35,356 nucleotides of DNA from Alistipes sp. (GTDB lineage Bacteria > Bacteroidota > Bacteroidia > Bacteroidales > Rikenellaceae). Below, piece after piece: positions 16,120 through 24,269 of this stretch. Position 1 is the stretch's first letter; the number at the start of each line of letters is the position of its first letter. The stretch covers positions 1-35,356 of the forward strand of contig JAFZFP010000011.1 of assembly GCA_017555905.1 (NCBI GenBank). Reading direction: 5' to 3'. The notes beneath the pieces are model-generated. The model was not told where the DNA came from. It saw only the letters and a list, made by a program, of their open reading frames with translations, and made no database searches. The position numbers and the translations under genes are program-made.

Positions 16120-17574
16120 ATGGCGTCGGGATTGGAGCATAAGGTAGCCTCGGGTGTAGCGTGGAGTTTCTCGGAGAAACTCCTCACGATGGTCGTGCAG
16201 ATGGCCGTCAGTATCATCGTGGCACGAGAACTTATGCCCGAGGATTTCGGCGTTATGGCCATCTTGACCTTCTTTACCTCGGTGGCCCTGGCTATCGTAG
16301 ATAGTGGTTTTTCGCAGGCCCTTATCCGCAAGCAGTCGCCCACAGCGGAGGAGTATGCCTCGGTGCTCGGCTTCAACGTCGTGGTGTCGCTACTGCTCTA
16401 TGTGCTACTACTCTTCTTGACCCCTGCGATTGCTCGTTTCTACGACTTGGCGGTCATCTCTACGGTGGCCCCCGTACTCTTCTTAGTTCTGCCCATCAAC
16501 TCGTTGTGCGTGGTGCAGACGGTGATGTTTACTCGCGAGTTCCGCTTTGCCCTGCTCTCGAAGATAGTCTTTATCGCCTCGCTCATAAGTGGCATTGTGG
16601 CAGTAGTTATGGCGGTTATGGGGTGTGGAATATGGTCGCTTGTGTCGCAACGCCTGCTGATGATGGGTATTAAGGCGGTGGCCTTTTGGTCGATACGCTG
16701 GTGGCGTAGTGAGTCGCGTATGTCGTTTCGTAGTTTGAAGGCGTTGGCCCCCTTTAGTCTACGTCTGTTGGCTACCGACCTGATAGCCTCTATATATAAT
16801 AATGTAGCGCAACTCTTCATCGGTAAGATATACACCACCCATCAACTCGGTTTCTACTCTCAGGCTCAAAAACTGAAGGATTTGCCCGTCACCTCTACGG
16901 TGCAGGCTGTGCAGGGTGTGACCTATCCTGCGCTCTCATCGTTGAAGGATGATGATGAGAAGTTTCGTGGGGGATATGTGCGTATCGTGGGGATGTTGGC
17001 CTTTGTGGTCTTTCCCGTTATGTTGGGTTTTGTGGCTATTGCCGAGGATATGTTTATGTTGCTCTTAGGGCAAAAATGGATGCCTACGGTGCCCTACTTC
17101 GAGATTTTGGCCCTCTCAGGAGTGGTTTACCCCTTGGCTATGGTGTCGTATAATGTGCTTAAGGCCAAGAGCGACGGCCGTGTAATTGTGTGGCTGGAGG
17201 TCGCAAAGCGTATTGTTATGACCCTTATACTCTGCTACACTATTCCTCGTGGCATCGTGGCCATTGCGTGGGGTATGACTGCTATGGCAGTGGTGGAGTT
17301 CCTGCTTAACACCCTCTCGGCGATGCGCTATATGTCGCTTGGTGTGGTGACTCTTGGTCGAGCCTTGTTGCCTTCGTTATTGTTGGCTGTGGCGATGTAT
17401 TTCGCTATTGAGGTGCTAAACCCCTATATCGCGCACCTCCACATCGCTTTGCGCCTCTTGATAGATATCCTTGGTGGCGCACTCCTATATATATTATCTG
17501 CTTGGCTCTTTGGCCTTAGCGTACTCAAAGAGGTCTATAGGCTTCTTAGGTCGTTCCTCACTAAAAGTGAGTAA
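16120..17574 (+). CDS. Polysaccharide flippase (MOP superfamily, WzxC/RfbX-like)
   Basis: The 484-residue protein is a polytopic membrane protein with roughly 12-14 hydrophobic helices spread over the whole length. It opens with VASGVAWSFSEKLLTMVVQM and VARELMPEDFGVMAIL, which are characteristic of polysaccharide-transport family flippases that move undecaprenyl-linked O-antigen or capsule units across the inner membrane. The block IGKIYTTHQLGFYSQAQKLK is a further family match. The gene starts 19 bp after aroQ and its last 14 bp overlap the 3' end of the convergent thiL. No polymerase or other O-antigen genes lie next to it, so it is probably a stand-alone exporter gene. The transported glycan is unknown. 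Confidence 0.85.
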   Translation: MASGLEHKVASGVAWSFSEKLLTMVVQMAVSIIVARELMPEDFGVMAILTFFTSVALAIVDSGFSQALIRKQSPTAEEYASVLGFNVVVSLLLYVLLLFLTPAIARFYDLAVISTVAPVLFLVLPINSLCVVQTVMFTREFRFALLSKIVFIASLISGIVAVVMAVMGCGIWSLVSQRLLMMGIKAVAFWSIRWWRSESRMSFRSLKALAPFSLRLLATDLIASIYNNVAQLFIGKIYTTHQLGFYSQAQKLKDLPVTSTVQAVQGVTYPALSSLKDDDEKFRGGYVRIVGMLAFVVFPVMLGFVAIAEDMFMLLLGQKWMPTVPYFEILALSGVVYPLAMVSYNVLKAKSDGRVIVWLEVAKRIVMTLILCYTIPRGIVAIAWGMTAMAVVEFLLNTLSAMRYMSLGVVTLGRALLPSLLLAVAMYFAIEVLNPYIAHLHIALRLLIDILGGALLYILSAWLFGLSVLKEVYRLLRSFLTKSE

Positions 17575-18496
17575 ATCCCTTCATCTCTAACTCCGTGGGC
17601 TTGCCATTTTCGAGCCACTCTATCGTTGAGCCTTCGGTTATCTCTCCAATCTTTGTTAGTTGTGTTCCCGTAGCCTCGTAGAGGGCTGTGGTGAGACTCT
17701 CCACACTATCCTTATCTACGGTGAGCAGGAGTTCGTAATCCTCACCTCCCGTTGTTGCATAGCGTATGTCGTAGTCCGTAGGGATACTCTCTAAGGCTAT
17801 ACGTGCGCCCACGCCCGAGAGGTTTGTTATGTGCTTTATGTCGGAGGCTATGCCGTCCGATATATCCATCATTGCGTGTACCTCGCTACGTGTGCCGAGC
17901 CACACTCCCTCCTTAGTACGTGCCTGAGCCACGCGGTGGGCCTTGGCAGCCTCTGTGTTTAGGTCGCCAAACATTATATCCACTAAGCCCTTCGAAGATA
18001 TGCCGAGTTTGCCTGTTACGCAGATGGCATCTCCTACCTTTGCCTGGGAGCGACGCTTGATATTCGCGAGTGGCGCACGACCTATGGCCACGACGTTGAT
18101 GGCTATCTTGTCGCGCGAGGCTGTGGTGTCGCCTCCCGCCAGTGCCACCCCTTCACGCTCTGCCACGGTGTGGTAGCCTCGCATAAACTCTTCGGCCCAC
18201 TCCCCTTGAGCAGACTCAGGAAGAGCTATGCTCAGAAGCGTAGCAATGGGGGTTGCTCCCATAGCCGCCACATCCGAGAGGTTTACGTAGAGGGATTTTT
18301 GTCCTACCTCCTCGGCCGAGGATGCTCCTCGCAGGAAGTGGATATCCTCCACAAGCATATCTGTAGTCATCACCAAAGCCTCATCGCCCATAGGCAAGAC
18401 CGTGCAGTCGTCGCCAATAGGTTCGAAACCGTGGTGGGGTAGTGCGCTAAATAGTGTGGCGATGTCGCCGATAAAAGAAAATTCACCCTTTTTCAT
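17561..18496 (-). CDS. thiL: Thiamine-monophosphate kinase
   Basis: ThiL phosphorylates thiamine monophosphate to the active cofactor thiamine diphosphate in the cytoplasm. The 311-residue protein matches the family. Near the N-terminus is EFSFIGDIATLF, and the metal/phosphate block IGDDCTVLPMG is followed by TTDMLVEDIHFL. LYVNLSDVAAMGA and the glycine-rich ALAGGDTTAS follow, then MMDISDGIASDI and TTGGEDYELLL. The start ATG at 18496 lies immediately after a -7 promoter element, suggesting a leaderless or nearly leaderless mRNA. The 3' end overlaps the flippase gene by 14 bp on the opposite strand. Confidence 0.95.
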   Translation of the reverse strand: MKKGEFSFIGDIATLFSALPHHGFEPIGDDCTVLPMGDEALVMTTDMLVEDIHFLRGASSAEEVGQKSLYVNLSDVAAMGATPIATLLSIALPESAQGEWAEEFMRGYHTVAEREGVALAGGDTTASRDKIAINVVAIGRAPLANIKRRSQAKVGDAICVTGKLGISSKGLVDIMFGDLNTEAAKAHRVAQARTKEGVWLGTRSEVHAMMDISDGIASDIKHITNLSGVGARIALESIPTDYDIRYATTGGEDYELLLTVDKDSVESLTTALYEATGTQLTKIGEITEGSTIEWLENGKPTELEMKGFTHF

Positions 18497-18500
18497 AGTG

Positions 18501-18508
18501 CAAAGGTA
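18501..18508 (-). promoter_or_regulatory. -7 promoter element directly abutting thiL
   Basis: Minus-strand TACCTTTG fits the TAnnTTTG consensus and is separated from the thiL ATG by only 4 nt. No good -33 TTG is found at 19-20 nt; the nearest is 28 nt away. Confidence 0.45.
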
Positions 18509-18526
18509 GCGATTTTTTTAAAGAAA

Positions 18527-18565
18527 TTAGGGAGGTCAAGGAATAATTCTCCCTAACCTCCCTAA
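18527..18565 (-). terminator. Terminator after the Ig-repeat lipoprotein gene
   Basis: CCTCCCTAA (18557-18565) and TTAGGGAGG (18527-18535) form a 9-bp stem. The minus-strand tail is T-rich (TTTCTTT). The stem is built of a repeated TTAGGGA-type heptad also seen after argR. Confidence 0.7.
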
Positions 18566-18585
18566 GAGTGTTGTAATAGTTGCCG

Positions 18586-20001
18586 TTAGTTGATAGCAAA
18601 ACGGTATGCAGCACGCACGCTATATGCCTTGTCGCGTGTAGACTCAAGGCAAACTACGCTATCCTCCATAAATGCTACTGCAACGGCACTTGTCTTGTCA
18701 AGGCCTGTCGATGACCAGTAGTAGGTCTCGACGAATGGCTCGCCACCATTCTCTGAGAGGAGTTTGTTGTAGTGTGCAACGCTTGGGCTGTCGAACTTGA
18801 GGGTGCCACCAGAAACGGCCTCCCACATCCACTGCATCTCCTGCTGTGATGGGAGGAACCAGCCCTCGCCGTGATCTACGCACCACTTGAACGCAGGGTA
18901 GTCGTTGATGTCGCGGTTGTCCCAACTTGGGTCGAAGAGGTCAGATGTAATCCAAGCGCCCCAAGGAGAGTTCGCACAGGTCAAATCTACCTGCTCGTTA
19001 GACCATGCCAAATCCTCCTCGTCCATAGACATCACGTAGCAGAACATAGTGCCTGAAGAGGGGTGCTCCTTGATAGCAAAGATTACGCCCTTGACGCCAT
19101 TCTCGTTGTAGAGTGTGCCTGGCTCGTACTTGCCCTCCCAGTTAGGGTCGTAGGCATCGACGGTGGTGCTAACACCAGTAACCTCGCCATTGTAACGAGC
19201 GCGGAACGAGTGTGTGCCAACCTCCGTTGTTGAGAACTTATTGGTTGGAAGTACCTCCTGTGTAGCGGTGTTGTAGATCTCTGCCTCGTTAGTCACGTCA
19301 TCCTCGCCATAGTAAACTGTAAACACAGCCTCCTCGGTGCCATCTGCCTTGATTCGGTTAGGGGTGACATCGAGTCTGAGGCTCTTCACCACAGGAGCCT
19401 CAGGAGCCGTTGCAGTGACCTTAACCTCATTAGACTCCCACTCCTCGTACTTAGCCTTGAAGGTAAACTCGCCAGCTACGTTAGAGGTGAAGGTGTTGCC
19501 CTCGAGGGCTACGTTATAGACGAGGTTGATGATCTCTACCTCAGAGGTCTTATCCTCGCCATCTACCTTCACGGTGAAGGTGACGGTGTCAGTGTTGTCA
19601 GCCACGATGCTCTCTTTGTCTGCCTCAAGCAAGATGGTTGGAACGGGAGTCGCTGGAGCCGTCGCAGTGATAGTCACGGTGTTAGAACTAATCTTACCCA
19701 AGATAGCCTTGAACTGATACTCGCCAGCAGTGGTGGTGGTAAATGTCTTTGCAGGGAGGATAGAGTTGTCGTTAAGGCAGATAATCTGCACGTCGCCCTG
19801 AGACTCGCCAGTTACCTCTACAGAGAAGGTCACTGCCTCCACACCATCCGCTACGATGCTATCCTTGTCGTTGTTCAGAGTGATGCTAACCTCGTTAGTA
19901 GGAGGTGTTGTGTCGTCGCCACCTGGTAGCGGGGTCTCTTCGCAAGCGTAGAGACCCATCGCAAGACCAGCGATGGCAAATATGTTGAATAACTTCTTCA
20001 T
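18586..20001 (-). CDS. Surface lipoprotein with three Ig-like repeats and a C-terminal DUF1566-like domain
   Basis: The protein is a secreted lipoprotein. The signal peptide ends in LYAC with the lipid-bearing Cys20, and the residues after it (EETPLPGGDD) are acidic, resembling the Bacteroidota surface-export signal. Three repeats of about 80 residues follow (about 36-114, 122-198 and 206-283). Each has a start like DKDSIVADG..VTFSV and an end like AGEYxFKAxxxxxxSNxVxxTA, the pattern of bacterial Ig-like domains. Residues about 292-471 contain GWFLPSQQEMQWMWEAV, YYWSST and a terminal YSVRAAYRF, resembling the DUF1566/FISUMP type of domain. It is 28 bp downstream of another lipoprotein gene on the same strand. 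Function is unknown; binding or adhesion at the cell surface is an inference. Confidence 0.75.
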   Translation of the reverse strand: MKKLFNIFAIAGLAMGLYACEETPLPGGDDTTPPTNEVSITLNNDKDSIVADGVEAVTFSVEVTGESQGDVQIICLNDNSILPAKTFTTTTAGEYQFKAILGKISSNTVTITATAPATPVPTILLEADKESIVADNTDTVTFTVKVDGEDKTSEVEIINLVYNVALEGNTFTSNVAGEFTFKAKYEEWESNEVKVTATAPEAPVVKSLRLDVTPNRIKADGTEEAVFTVYYGEDDVTNEAEIYNTATQEVLPTNKFSTTEVGTHSFRARYNGEVTGVSTTVDAYDPNWEGKYEPGTLYNENGVKGVIFAIKEHPSSGTMFCYVMSMDEEDLAWSNEQVDLTCANSPWGAWITSDLFDPSWDNRDINDYPAFKWCVDHGEGWFLPSQQEMQWMWEAVSGGTLKFDSPSVAHYNKLLSENGGEPFVETYYWSSTGLDKTSAVAVAFMEDSVVCLESTRDKAYSVRAAYRFAIN

Positions 20002-20029
20002 AGTCGTAGTTTTTAGGTTATTCCAATGA

Positions 20030-21565
20030 TTACTGAGCGTTGTCGAACATCTCCTTAGTCACGCGCACAGCATACTGTGTTGGGAGGTTCTCGATGTTGA
20101 GTACCTCGAAGAAGAAGACGTAGTCGTCCTTAGTCTCGGCAGCCAATGAGATTGTAGCACCCTCAGCACTCTTTGCCGCAGCCAAGGTTGAATCCTCTAC
20201 TGACTTACGGAACATAAAGAATGCCTGAATCTGTGACCAGTCGTTTGGATCCCAGTACTTAGCGAAGTCGTAGTTGCTCCAAAGTTGAGCGCCTACCAAC
20301 AAGTCTGCAGCGTACTCATCGGTCTTCACGAGGAACTGAACGCTGTAGTTGAAACCATCCTTAACTACTACTGGCTCAGATACCTCAAGCGATGCTGCTG
20401 GAGTTGCTGAAGCCAAGGTCTTGAATGGCACTGCAACGTAGTTGTAGTCGTAAACTGAGGTAGGATCTGCGTTGGTTGGATCTACGTAGAACATTACAAC
20501 AACGTAGTCGGTGTTGTTCTTAAGAGTCTGGTAAGAGGTAATCTTGTTAGAACCTACCTTACCGTTCTTGTCGGTCTGAATCATAGCGCCGAAGTCGTAG
20601 CCGTGTTCTACGGCCAAGTTGTTGAGACCGAAGTAACTACGCATAACGATATTTGCCTCAGCCTCAGTTGCCAAGGTCTCGTCGAAACTCTTCTTAGTCC
20701 AGATGTAGTATGTCCAGTGAGCATCCTCACCCTTGGCTGGAGTTACGTCCAACGAGAAGTCGGTGCTTGAGGTGAGGAGGTTGCTGTAGGTGAACAACGA
20801 GTTAGGATCTACAGGCTCGCCCTTAGGGGTTGTGAAGGCGTGACGGAAGAGCTTAATCTCATCTACCTTGTTGTGCATATTCTCCCAGTTCTCGATGTTG
20901 AATGCTACAGCGAGGTAGTCAGTCTCAGGCGCGAGGGTGCAGTTGAGGGTTGTGTTGCCAGTGGTGATGTAGTTATCGCTGTTAGGGTTCTCAATAATGT
21001 ACTCAAAGATCTCGTAGTCGTTGTTGTAGATGCTGAAAGCGTCCAACTCCATCTTTGTAATCACGCGGAAGAAGTAGCGGTTAGCACCGTTAGGAATAGC
21101 CTTTGCTACAGCAGAAGTAGCGGTGATGTTATCTACGCGAATCTCCACGTTGAACTCCTCTGGTGAGAGCATCTGTGCTGCAACATCTGTGGTGAACTCC
21201 TTACGAGTGACGGTATCCTCGGTGAGCGCGAATGCTACCAAAGTGTATGAAGTCTCAGGTGAGAGGCCTGTAGCCGCGATGAGTTGAACACCCTTACGAG
21301 AGCGGAAGTCATCGCCATTGAGGCACTCGTCGATGATTGTAGCGTCATCCTTTGCTGCGATATCTGCAGTAGCGAAGAACTTAGCGCAGTAGTTGATGTT
21401 GAGGTCTGAAGGGATGATGCTCACCTCAATAGAGCTACCTGAAATCTCGGCCTCGCCAAAGGTGAATGTTGTGCCTGTTGTCTGTCCACCTTCGATAGGC
21501 TTCTCGCAACCGAAGGTAACAATCGCCATAAGCGCAATGCTTAGGAAAGAAAGAAGTTTTCTCAT
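20030..21565 (-). CDS. Lipoprotein with fibronectin type III-like repeats
   Basis: The 511-residue protein has a signal peptide ending in VTFGC with Cys20 as lipid attachment site, followed by EKPIEGG. The rest is beta-rich, with several segments resembling fibronectin III-like units: EVSIIPSDLNINYCAKFFA..LSPETSYTLVAFAL, NITATSAVAKAIP..LAPETDYLAVAFNI, and a third around NNTDYVVVMFYV. No catalytic motif is visible. It is the first gene of a two-gene unit with the Ig-repeat lipoprotein. The promoter found at 21643-21673 leaves a leader of about 75 nt. I cannot assign a function. Confidence 0.7.
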   Translation of the reverse strand: MRKLLSFLSIALMAIVTFGCEKPIEGGQTTGTTFTFGEAEISGSSIEVSIIPSDLNINYCAKFFATADIAAKDDATIIDECLNGDDFRSRKGVQLIAATGLSPETSYTLVAFALTEDTVTRKEFTTDVAAQMLSPEEFNVEIRVDNITATSAVAKAIPNGANRYFFRVITKMELDAFSIYNNDYEIFEYIIENPNSDNYITTGNTTLNCTLAPETDYLAVAFNIENWENMHNKVDEIKLFRHAFTTPKGEPVDPNSLFTYSNLLTSSTDFSLDVTPAKGEDAHWTYYIWTKKSFDETLATEAEANIVMRSYFGLNNLAVEHGYDFGAMIQTDKNGKVGSNKITSYQTLKNNTDYVVVMFYVDPTNADPTSVYDYNYVAVPFKTLASATPAASLEVSEPVVVKDGFNYSVQFLVKTDEYAADLLVGAQLWSNYDFAKYWDPNDWSQIQAFFMFRKSVEDSTLAAAKSAEGATISLAAETKDDYVFFFEVLNIENLPTQYAVRVTKEMFDNAQ

Positions 21566-21642
21566 AGACTTAAATAAATAAAAAATTAATATTCTCTTAC
21601 GTTAGTATTTTAGTTCGCTATATATGTTAATATATAATCGCA

Positions 21643-21673
21643 CAAATATAGCCATTAATTTTGACAAAACAAA
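21643..21673 (-). promoter_or_regulatory. Promoter of the two-lipoprotein operon
   Basis: Minus-strand TATATTTG (21643-21650) and TTTG (21670-21673) are 19 nt apart, matching the Bacteroidota promoter pattern. Confidence 0.65.
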
Positions 21674-21713
21674 CCAACACTCCCCAAAAAGGGATTTTAC
21701 CCTAAATAAAGGG

Positions 21714-21752
21714 GCAAATATTTGCATTGTTACAGAAAAAACACTATATTTG
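21714..21752 (+). promoter_or_regulatory. Promoter of argR with overlapping palindrome
   Basis: TTTG (21721-21724) and TATATTTG (21745-21752) are 20 nt apart. A perfect 12-bp palindrome GCAAATATTTGC (21714-21725) covers the -33 box and could be an operator, possibly for autoregulation. It does not resemble the E. coli ARG box closely. Confidence 0.6.
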
Positions 21753-21833
21753 TATTGATAAAATTGGTGTTTCCACAATATTCGTGTGGTGTTAGCGTTA
21801 GGTGATATGAAAGTAGGAAATAGACAAAATAGT

Positions 21834-22298
21834 ATGAATCCAAAGACTCACAGACTCTCTGTAATTAGAAAGATTATTCGTACAGAACACATATCTTCAC
21901 AGGAGGAACTTATTGCTCGCTTGGAGGAGTGCGGTATTGTAGTTACGCAGTCTACATTGTCGCGCGACTTGAAGTTTATGCACGTGGCAAAGGTGCCTCA
22001 CAAGGAGAAGGGATATGTCTATGTGTTGCCTAATAGCACACCGACGGATGTCGCTGTGTCACAAAACATTACCGATAATATCCTCGATGTGTCATTCTCG
22101 GGAAATTTGTGCGTCATCACCACTCGCCCAGGCTATGCAAGTGCCGTGTCGGTGCCTATCGATAGCCGAGGAATCTCGGAGGTGCTTGGCACCATCGCGG
22201 GTGATAATACCATCCTCTTGGTCTTGCGCGAAAACTACAGCCGTCAGGAACTGATGTACCAGTTGTGTCTGCTGTTCCCATCGCTCAGCCAGTTGTAG
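21834..22298 (+). CDS. argR: Arginine repressor ArgR
   Basis: ArgR is an arginine-responsive hexameric DNA-binding protein. The N-terminal winged helix-turn-helix is seen in HISSQEELIARLEECGIVVTQ followed by STLSRDLK. The C-terminal oligomerisation/arginine domain has the family block GTIAGDNTILLVLRE, with the Gly-Asp pair used in arginine binding. The ATG at 21834 gives 154 residues, close to E. coli ArgR (156). In-frame starts at 21807 (ATG) and 21786 (GTG) would add 9 and 16 residues without family similarity. No arginine biosynthesis gene is adjacent, so its targets lie elsewhere. Confidence 0.9.
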   Translation: MNPKTHRLSVIRKIIRTEHISSQEELIARLEECGIVVTQSTLSRDLKFMHVAKVPHKEKGYVYVLPNSTPTDVAVSQNITDNILDVSFSGNLCVITTRPGYASAVSVPIDSRGISEVLGTIAGDNTILLVLRENYSRQELMYQLCLLFPSLSQL

Positions 22299-22324
22299 TG
22301 GGTTGCTATGCCCTCAGCATAGCG

Positions 22325-22407
22325 TTAGGGAATTTAGGGAGTTTTAGGAACGGGGTCTATATAGCGTGTTGCGCTACCCCTTTCTTGAACTCTTTAAATT
22401 CCCTTAA
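22325..22407. terminator. Long imperfect hairpin terminator between argR and the terminase gene
   Basis: Arms 22325-22356 and 22376-22407 (about 32 nt each) pair with a few G-T pairs, mismatches and one bulge; the outer core is AGGGAATTTA with TAAATTCCCT. Near the apex AGCG and CGCT can pair. It lies between the convergent argR and terminase genes and probably stops both transcripts. Confidence 0.65.
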
Positions 22408-22437
22408 TCTTTTCTACGTAGTGAATGATTAAATAGC

Positions 22438-23889
22438 CTACTTTCCGATTAAGCACACTCGTCGCCAGCGTCCACCACCTCTTACTGATACTTCACGTTC
22501 GATAATTCCTGTTATGGCGTCGGCAGCGTCGTCGTGGCTGTTGGAGCGTATCAGACGCTTGAAGGTGATGAGGTGGTTGTAGAACTCTGGCCATAGGCGA
22601 TGCCATCCCGAGGGCATACGTAAGGTGTGTAGTGCCGTGGCGGAGTTGGAGAGAATACGTGCCTCCTTGTTGCCCCTTTGGTGAAACCACTCTATGCGTA
22701 CCATTGGTGCAAGGCGCTGTAATGCGCGGGCAAATCCTCGGCCTCCGTTATTGCTCTCGATATATGCTCGACGGGTGTCGTTGAGTTCAAACATCGAGGC
22801 CACCAGTGGTTCGGTGGTCTCCATAGACTCTTGCGAATAGACCACATCGGTAATATATATGGTGCCGTCAGAGTCCACGGCGTAGGCTATCGAGCAGAGG
22901 TAGTCGTCGCCCGTGTCGGCCGTATCGGTATAACTCGAACGTGCCACGATATCCTTCGGAAGGGTATCGTACTCCATAAATCCGTCGCCATAGAGGAGTC
23001 CCTCCTTCGAGGCGGGGTGTCCCTGATACATAGCCTCAAAACGTACGGGATCGAGCCTGCGTTTCGACTCTAAGAGTTCGGCACTCTGCTGTTCGGGCCA
23101 GAGGGCTTCACCCTGCTTGCGTGGGTCAATCTCTGTAGGCTCGGAATTCTTAAGTGCCTCGAAATTAAGCACTAACCACTCATCCTTGCCTACATTTTCG
23201 ATATCCTCCCACGAGCGTAACTCCCTGAAATGCTCGGTCTTACAGAGCGTGCCTATGAGATCCTCCTCGTGCCAGCGTGTGAAGACTATAAGTTCGCGCG
23301 AGGAGTTGTGCATACGTGTTCGCACTACCGAGGTGTACCACTCCCAGCAGTTCTCTCTCACCACGGGCGACTGTGCCTCCATAGCATCCTTATAGAGGTC
23401 ATCGAGGATGAAACAATCGACACGGTTACCCGTCAAGGCGCCCTCACGGCCCACGCTCAGCAGTTCGCCACTGCGTCCAATGATCTCTACCTCGTCGGAG
23501 GTGCGTATATATCCTGCGGGCTTTGTACCCTGCTTGATGGTTGTCTCGGGAAATATCTCGGCATACTCACGCGAGTCGATGATGCGTTGCACACGGCGGT
23601 TGAACTTTGAGGCTAAAGTGCCTGAGTATGAGGCTATGGCGATACGAGTGTCGGGGTTAAGGCCGAGCATATAGGCAGGTAGTAGGGTGGTGCTACCTAC
23701 GCTCTTGCCGTGTTGTGGCGGAACAGATACTATTAATTTGCGTATGCGCCCGCGCGCGTACTCCTCCAATATTTTGTAGTAGGTGTGGTGGAAGGGTGTT
23801 ATCTCTAAGAAGGGGTAGACCCTTAGGGCAAACTCCTCGAAGGAGATGTTCTCGGAGGAGTTAAAATTGGTGTTTGCTTTTTTACTCAT
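22438..23889 (-). CDS. Phage-type terminase large subunit
   Basis: Large terminases are ATP-driven DNA-packaging motors with a C-terminal RNase H-like nuclease. The 483-residue protein has the expected order. Walker A is seen in VSVPPQHGKS (Gln in the variant P-loop, about 54-63), followed by adenine-side IAIASYSGTLASKFNRRV. Walker B is FILDDLYKD (160-168) and the coupling motif IVFTRWHEEDLIG is at about 201-213. The nuclease-like half starts with SYTDTADTGDDYLCSI, which supplies candidate metal-binding Asp residues, then IYITDVVYSQE. It is complete and uninterrupted, with no capsid, portal or small-terminase gene beside it. It is the second gene after a 95-residue ORF, 11 bp away. It is either a prophage remnant or a domesticated gene. 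Confidence 0.85.
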   Translation of the reverse strand: MSKKANTNFNSSENISFEEFALRVYPFLEITPFHHTYYKILEEYARGRIRKLIVSVPPQHGKSVGSTTLLPAYMLGLNPDTRIAIASYSGTLASKFNRRVQRIIDSREYAEIFPETTIKQGTKPAGYIRTSDEVEIIGRSGELLSVGREGALTGNRVDCFILDDLYKDAMEAQSPVVRENCWEWYTSVVRTRMHNSSRELIVFTRWHEEDLIGTLCKTEHFRELRSWEDIENVGKDEWLVLNFEALKNSEPTEIDPRKQGEALWPEQQSAELLESKRRLDPVRFEAMYQGHPASKEGLLYGDGFMEYDTLPKDIVARSSYTDTADTGDDYLCSIAYAVDSDGTIYITDVVYSQESMETTEPLVASMFELNDTRRAYIESNNGGRGFARALQRLAPMVRIEWFHQRGNKEARILSNSATALHTLRMPSGWHRLWPEFYNHLITFKRLIRSNSHDDAADAITGIIEREVSVRGGGRWRRVCLIGK

Positions 23890-23900
23890 AGTTCAATCGT

Positions 23901-24188
23901 TTAAAACATTAGGTTTAACATCTGACCAAACGAGAAGTCGTTCTCGATAATGGTCTGGCCAATACGGCTTTGTAGTTCCCACCAAACGGGCGTAATGTGG
24001 GAGATAGCCTTGAAGGGGTGTTCGTCGTCGTGGTCTTTGGCGTAACGCACAAATAGTGAGCAAGATAGATGTAACTCAACATCGTTGTCGTAGAGTGTGA
24101 TAACACCACTGAAATAGCGCTTGTCGCCAATTGATTCGACGAGGCGTTCTGCCATCAAAAGATAGCAATCGGTTGTAAATTCGTACAT
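23901..24188 (-). CDS. Small conserved-looking protein upstream of the terminase gene
   Basis: This 95-residue acidic protein (start MYEFTTDCYLLMAERLVESIGD) has no signal peptide, membrane helix or motif I recognise. Predicted character is alpha/beta, with a strand-like middle (YFSGVITLYDNDVELHLSCSLFVRY). It is the first gene of the minus-strand unit, 11 bp before the terminase gene and about 80 nt after a well-formed promoter, which supports it being a real gene. I do not assign a function. A small terminase or a regulator are possible roles by position only. Confidence 0.65.
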   Translation of the reverse strand: MYEFTTDCYLLMAERLVESIGDKRYFSGVITLYDNDVELHLSCSLFVRYAKDHDDEHPFKAISHITPVWWELQSRIGQTIIENDFSFGQMLNLMF

Positions 24189-24237
24189 AGTTTTAAGATT
24201 TGTTTTTTGAGACGAGATTAAATATTTTCCTCTAAAA

Positions 24238-24269
24238 TTTGGAACTGAGGAATAAAATACTTAACTTTG
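24238..24269 (+). promoter_or_regulatory. Promoter of the S24 repressor gene
   Basis: TTTG (24238-24241) and TAACTTTG (24262-24269) are 20 nt apart. The -7 element overlaps an operator-like arm at 24257-24266. Confidence 0.65.
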
